A stretch of 9,401 nucleotides of DNA from JACDAS01 sp046262415 (GTDB lineage: Bacteria > Actinomycetota > Thermoleophilia > Gaiellales > Gaiellaceae), in contig JBHEMU010000040.1 of assembly GCA_046262415.1 (NCBI GenBank), positions 1-9,401 on the forward strand, written 5' to 3'. How positions within the stretch are numbered: position 1 is the first letter of the stretch; each line of letters opens with the position of its first letter. This document shows, in pieces, positions 8,101-9,401 of this stretch. The position numbers were made by a program, and so were the translations under genes. Below the pieces are notes generated by a model. It was not told where the DNA came from. It searched no databases and worked only from the letters and a program-made list of their open reading frames with translations.

Positions 8101-8763
8101 CCGACGCCGCCCGTGCTGGTGCGCTCGGCGTGGACGGCGGCGGGCGTCGAGCTGGCCGTCGCGGAGCCGCCGGATCCGTCCGCGGTCGGTGCCTACGAGG
8201 TCTATCGGGTGCTCGAGTCGGCGGCCGAGCGCGCGCGCGATCCGCGGCAGATGCGCCCGTGCGGGCGAACCGCCGTGACGCCCGACTCGTTCGTCGAGCG
8301 CCCGTCCGGTCCGCCGCGGGTGGTGACGCTCCGCGACGACGACGCCGTGCTCCCGTGGGTCGCCTACCTGTACCGCGTCGTCGCGCGGGCGAGCGCACCC
8401 GGGTCCGCTAGCCGCTCGGAGCCATCCGCGGTCGCGCGCGTGGTGACGCTCAGCGGCGAGGCCCCGCAACCGCCCGTCGTCGACGGGGCGACCGGGGCGG
8501 CGGCCGGGACCGACCTCCTCGTGGCGTGGACCGCTACGGCGCCGGACGGCCCGGCCGGGCGCTTCCGGTTCGAGGTCCGCGATCCCGCGGGGCCGATCAC
8601 GCTCGCCCGGGTGGACGCGGCCGACGTGCGCGATGCGGCCGATCCAGAGCGGTACTCGATCGCTGTGGCCGACCGCGGGGATGCGGCGGACGTGGAGGTC
8701 GTCATGGTGGATCCCGCCGGACGGCGGGCCGCGTCCGCAGCCATCGCGGTCGTGCTCACCTGA
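5176..8763 (+). CDS. Large hypothetical protein with N-terminal DGNHLRW motif and FN3-like C-terminal modules
   Basis: The product is 1195 residues and of unknown function. The start is fixed by GGAGG and the ATGA overlap. The N-terminus (MTPVNPSLLAMLGKGF) has no signal peptide. Residues 24-39 carry DGNHLRWQFDPRLGFP, which I recall at the start of other large uncharacterised bacterial proteins. Residues 60-410 are mixed alpha/beta. Residues 417-440 hold a short hydrophobic stretch (AGLVGFPTALVLGLGAV) that is probably buried rather than membrane-spanning. Residues 457-516 are Glu/Ala/Leu-rich and helical, possibly coiled coil. Residues 644-660 read YLYGVSECDPFGRWSPF, like the last strands of an FN3-type fold. 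After that come beta-sandwich-like modules at about 675-830, 843-970, 977-1092 and 1098-1195, separated by Pro-rich linkers (833-842 PPPPPVFPPE; PAPTPP near 975; APQPP near 1097). No enzyme motif is visible. The modules suggest a binding, adhesion or scaffold role beside the upstream protein. The FN3 call rests on strand pattern only. Confidence 0.95.
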   Translation: MTPVNPSLLAMLGKGFRDDPYAIDGNHLRWQFDPRLGFPRHAFCVELRPSVRGDRPPRQLMRMATFQLPAGTPPRTTSAVVLPEVEARRPGGSLSQSVTGVALGAAPVVIDFTGPLAHACWVRLRLVLRSPGGAVTAEAVYLNRGQPEVVDRASRRLIRRPPGGVLDPDDVLGPLTDRLAALLARPQTGQARPILSGEAVARLYRQLVAIDAVRFGRAAPAWLRAVADALADLDVKAEDVGPDLTVPVTVDLVLSAARIDRVSVTGARGHVERVSWIRTEDLMTDGGWKPVGCFPAATDEPDYRERNAALLGAGTAAELAKERVLGHGPVGAEPLDDPVVPPERPASDTEKFRRYVDPWVERLEPWLAQVLDASRGGGLHQSEVTVSVPLDDAGQRRGAGIAGRLAAVPPMLTISPYEIVYAAGLVGFPTALVLGLGAVHRDPGEELLDYRVRGRWLVEDLHAWVGACERRLQEQIASLPDATEHELGALQAEVAAASQELTDTTAAVDALVAGAAGDELVLFGLAIGVRPGVEPSFTAPAAVAVAADGLGLPPDHAHQATVAVRWALRQRARVIDDTTVPTGACIARTADAASGRLDDVRNPNDAGDETSPPVAILPSGPAGAAGSAGEAVFGDRYADDGVEYLYGVSECDPFGRWSPFALTGFRWDDLTPPLTPAQVTAELTQEGTPLAQVLRVRFAWPLDLADPAGSSFDVHLRRTAPPSGAPVDRAAWGRFERIDGTAPGPVVFDAGFEGTTTHDGMEIAIRFDDEVRATPSGPQDYRTYELTATGVVVPFDANDRAQAWAAVGTINAKGIPSDDLGGPAKAEDFIVVPPPPPVFPPEPLLATFPDADRRSSVTLTWPAPAGRRSVVYRAGEHDLVAMAGQRGIATTWSLDDPPALRSAAIRDVAPQLRDAFAPVSELLPAGTAAHTDGLDGGLRSLVLYTVVGHSPALVPGPWPADPDGFVAVAVPKIPAPTPPVLVRSAWTAAGVELAVAEPPDPSAVGAYEVYRVLESAAERARDPRQMRPCGRTAVTPDSFVERPSGPPRVVTLRDDDAVLPWVAYLYRVVARASAPGSASRSEPSAVARVVTLSGEAPQPPVVDGATGAAAGTDLLVAWTATAPDGPAGRFRFEVRDPAGPITLARVDAADVRDAADPERYSIAVADRGDAADVEVVMVDPAGRRAASAAIAVVLT

Positions 8764-8800
8764 GCCGCGACAGCCGACCCTGTGCCCGACCCCGCCGGCT

Positions 8801-8824
8801 CGGCGTCGTGGTGCGGCGACGTCG
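8801..8824 (+). terminator. Candidate terminator hairpin after the large gene pair
   Basis: An eight-pair stem (CGGCGTCG with CGACGTCG, one G-U wobble) closes an eight-base loop and begins 37 bases after the TGA of the second large gene. No T-run follows, so it is not a classic intrinsic terminator. U-less hairpins are reported at gene ends in high-GC actinomycetes. In DNA this GC-rich, short stems also arise by chance. Confidence 0.35.
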
Positions 8825-8841
8825 TGGCATGCCCGGCCGGG

Positions 8842-8893
8842 AGGGCTATCGTTTGAGCCGCGCCACTCGGGGAACCGTGAGCGGCACGGCCCT
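8842..8893. repeat. Nested inverted repeat with GGAA tetraloop
   Basis: AGGGC at 8842-8846 can pair with GCCCT at 8889-8893. Inside it GCCGC at 8857-8861 pairs with GCGGC at 8881-8885. Innermost, CGG at 8868-8870 pairs with CCG at 8875-8877 across a GGAA loop, which is of GNRA type. The stems are short and interrupted by internal loops. The element could be part of the 3' untranslated RNA of the large gene pair, a bidirectional terminator, or chance. Confidence 0.3.
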
Positions 8894-8923
8894 ATGAGAG
8901 ACGGCGTGCAGCTGCTGGTCGGC

Positions 8924-8948
8924 GTCGAGTCCTGCCGCGCTACTCGAC
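8924..8948. repeat. Perfect 7-bp inverted repeat, 11-base loop, next to a C7 tract
   Basis: GTCGAGT at 8924-8930 is the exact reverse complement of ACTCGAC at 8942-8948. The repeat runs into a run of seven C at 8948-8954 followed by TTCCC. A second small hairpin, CTCAG/CTGAG with a five-base loop, lies directly after it at 8962-8976. Together they could terminate transcription arriving from either side, but no T-run accompanies them on either strand. Confidence 0.35.
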
Positions 8949-9005
8949 CCCCCCTTCCCGTCTCAGGCGGGCTGAGCACAAGCGGGCCCGCGCTGCCGCC
9001 GGCCG

Positions 9006-9024
9006 TGCGATCGGTTTGCGATCG
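9006..9024. repeat. Tandem TGCGATCG repeats, 11-bp period
   Basis: TGCGATCG occurs at 9006-9013 and again at 9017-9024, an offset of 11 bases, or about one helical turn. Each copy contains the palindrome CGATCG, so the unit is also an inverted repeat (CGATCG, five bases, CGATCG). A protein-binding site is possible, but no promoter for a nearby gene is evident. CGATCG is also a common word in GC-rich DNA. Confidence 0.3.
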
Positions 9025-9045
9025 TGAGAACCTCCCGCACTCGGC

Positions 9046-9059
9046 GATCTCCGGAGATC
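9046..9059. repeat. Perfect 14-bp palindrome
   Basis: GATCTCCGGAGATC reads the same on both strands. With no spacer it would make a poor RNA hairpin, so a dimeric DNA-binding protein site is the more natural reading. It lies 22 bases past the tandem TGCGATCG repeats. No adjacent start codon with a ribosome-binding site was found, so its target, if any, is unknown. Confidence 0.35.
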
Positions 9060-9201
9060 AGCCATCGCAGCGGACAGCGAACGGACCATCCGCACCGCGA
9101 TCCTCGATGGGCTCGCACAGGGCGCCGACGACGTCTACTCTCCCCGCCAGGAAAACTGCACGTCGCCGTGTGGGGCGCTGACGGAGGGCTCGAAGAGCGT
9201 G

Positions 9202-9297
9202 TCAGTCGCGCCGGCCGCGCTCGAGCTCGCGCGACATCAGGCGGCGGGCGAGCGGGAGGGCAGACGGGTTGAGGCCGAGGGGCAGGGGGAGGCTCAC
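9202..9297 (-). CDS. Small 31-residue ORF overlapping the end of the minus-strand gene
   Basis: A GTG at 9297-9295 overlaps the TGA (9296-9294) of the preceding minus-strand gene as GTGA, and the frame ends at TGA 9204-9202. The purine-rich GAAGGGAAG at 9308-9300 gives a plausible Shine-Dalgarno (AGGG, five bases before the GTG). The product begins VSLPLPLGLNPSALPLARRL and ends in a charged Arg/Glu-rich tail, with no recognised family. The same frame is also open upstream to the window edge, but reads there as Arg/Ser-rich shadow. The overlap and the ribosome-binding site favour a real coupled small gene, but a stretch this short can occur by chance. Confidence 0.35.
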   Translation of the reverse strand: MSLPLPLGLNPSALPLARRLMSRELERGRRD

Positions 9298-9401
9298 GGC
9301 TTCCCTTCGGTGACCGCGACGAGTCCCTGATCGGTCCGTCGGAGCTCGCCTTGCTCTTCGAGTCGCCGGGCGAGATTGGCTGCCTGACTCGAGGAGATCC
9401 C
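9294..9401 (-). CDS. C-terminal end of a minus-strand gene, winged-helix-like (5' part outside window)
   Basis: Thirty-five codons read from the right edge to TGA 9296-9294. The sequence ISSSQAANLARRLEEQGE followed by LRRTDQGLVAVTEG resembles the recognition helix and wing of a winged helix-turn-helix domain: a Ser/Gln/Ala-rich helix with LARRLEEQG, then a short beta hairpin. This would suggest a DNA-binding or regulator-type C-terminus. The gene converges on the large plus-strand pair, so it belongs to a separate transcription unit. With only 35 residues visible, neither the family nor the total length can be given. The other two minus-strand frames here look less like protein. Confidence 0.6.
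   Translation of the reverse strand, partial: GISSSQAANLARRLEEQGELRRTDQGLVAVTEGKP

Larger units (their letters stand above)
8764..9201. other. Intergenic stretch between convergent genes, several inverted repeats, no convincing gene
   Basis: These 438 bases separate the end of the plus-strand pair from the end of the minus-strand genes. All six frames were considered. A plus-strand frame from ATG 8894 to TGA 9179-9181 (95 codons) and a minus-strand frame from 9065 to 8940 (41 codons) exist, but their residue composition is Ser/Pro/Arg-rich and no ribosome-binding site precedes either. GC content and G/C at codon third positions are lower than in the genes. The stretch holds hairpins at 8801-8824, 8924-8948 and 8962-8976, a nested inverted repeat at 8842-8893, and a perfect 14-bp palindrome at 9046-9059. 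Transcription termination for both converging units is the most likely function. Confidence 0.6.

Noticed and set aside
7159..8979. A 606-codon minus-strand frame across the end of the second gene and the intergenic stretch
   Set aside because: It reads as Arg/Gly/His-rich shadow, and its N-terminal part in the intergenic stretch is not protein-like.
8940..9065. A 41-codon minus-strand ORF from ATG 9065
   Set aside because: It has no Shine-Dalgarno, Arg/Ala-rich low-complexity composition, and starts next to the palindrome.
8894..9181. A 95-codon plus-strand ORF after the large gene pair
   Set aside because: It is Ser/Pro/Arg-rich with no recognisable fold and no ribosome-binding site, and it runs through the inverted repeats, so it is most likely chance.

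Overview
The window is about 9.4 kb of very GC-rich bacterial DNA. Codon third positions are almost all G or C, and there are long stop-free shadow frames on both strands. This fits a high-GC actinomycete-type genome (Actinomycetota, possibly Thermoleophilia-like), but a high-GC proteobacterium or myxobacterium cannot be excluded. There is no rRNA, tRNA or other phylogenetic marker.

Region by region: (1) Positions 2-5179 hold the larger part of a giant plus-strand gene. Its 5' end lies outside the window, because the frame is open and protein-like to the left edge. It encodes at least 1725 residues: a charged helical N-terminal part, an Ala/Gly-rich hydrophobic stretch, a long beta-rich repetitive core that reminds me of DUF6603-type proteins, and a C-terminal part of about 840 residues that I cannot assign. 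(2) Positions 5176-8763 hold a second giant gene of 1195 residues, overlapping the first by an ATGA junction behind a perfect GGAGG. It has a characteristic N-terminal DGNHLRW motif, a helical or coiled-coil segment, and a C-terminal half that looks like three or four fibronectin type III (FN3)-like beta-sandwich modules joined by proline-rich linkers. (3) Positions 8764-9201 are a 438-bp intergenic stretch with several inverted repeats and no convincing gene. (4) At the right edge the strand switches. The C-terminal 35 codons of a minus-strand gene with a winged-helix-like sequence enter the window and overlap (GTGA) a 31-codon minus-strand ORF that would end at 9202.

The two large genes are clearly one translationally coupled unit, probably the downstream end of a longer plus-strand operon. 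Neither shows enzyme active-site motifs. The visible N-terminus of the second lacks a Sec signal peptide, and both are dominated by beta-strand-rich architecture. The most reasonable reading is a pair of large structural or scaffold/adhesion-type proteins made in fixed proportion. A link to a phage-tail-like or extracellular contractile injection particle is an inference from memory of similar proteins, and nothing in this window proves it. The genes to the left of the window would decide this.
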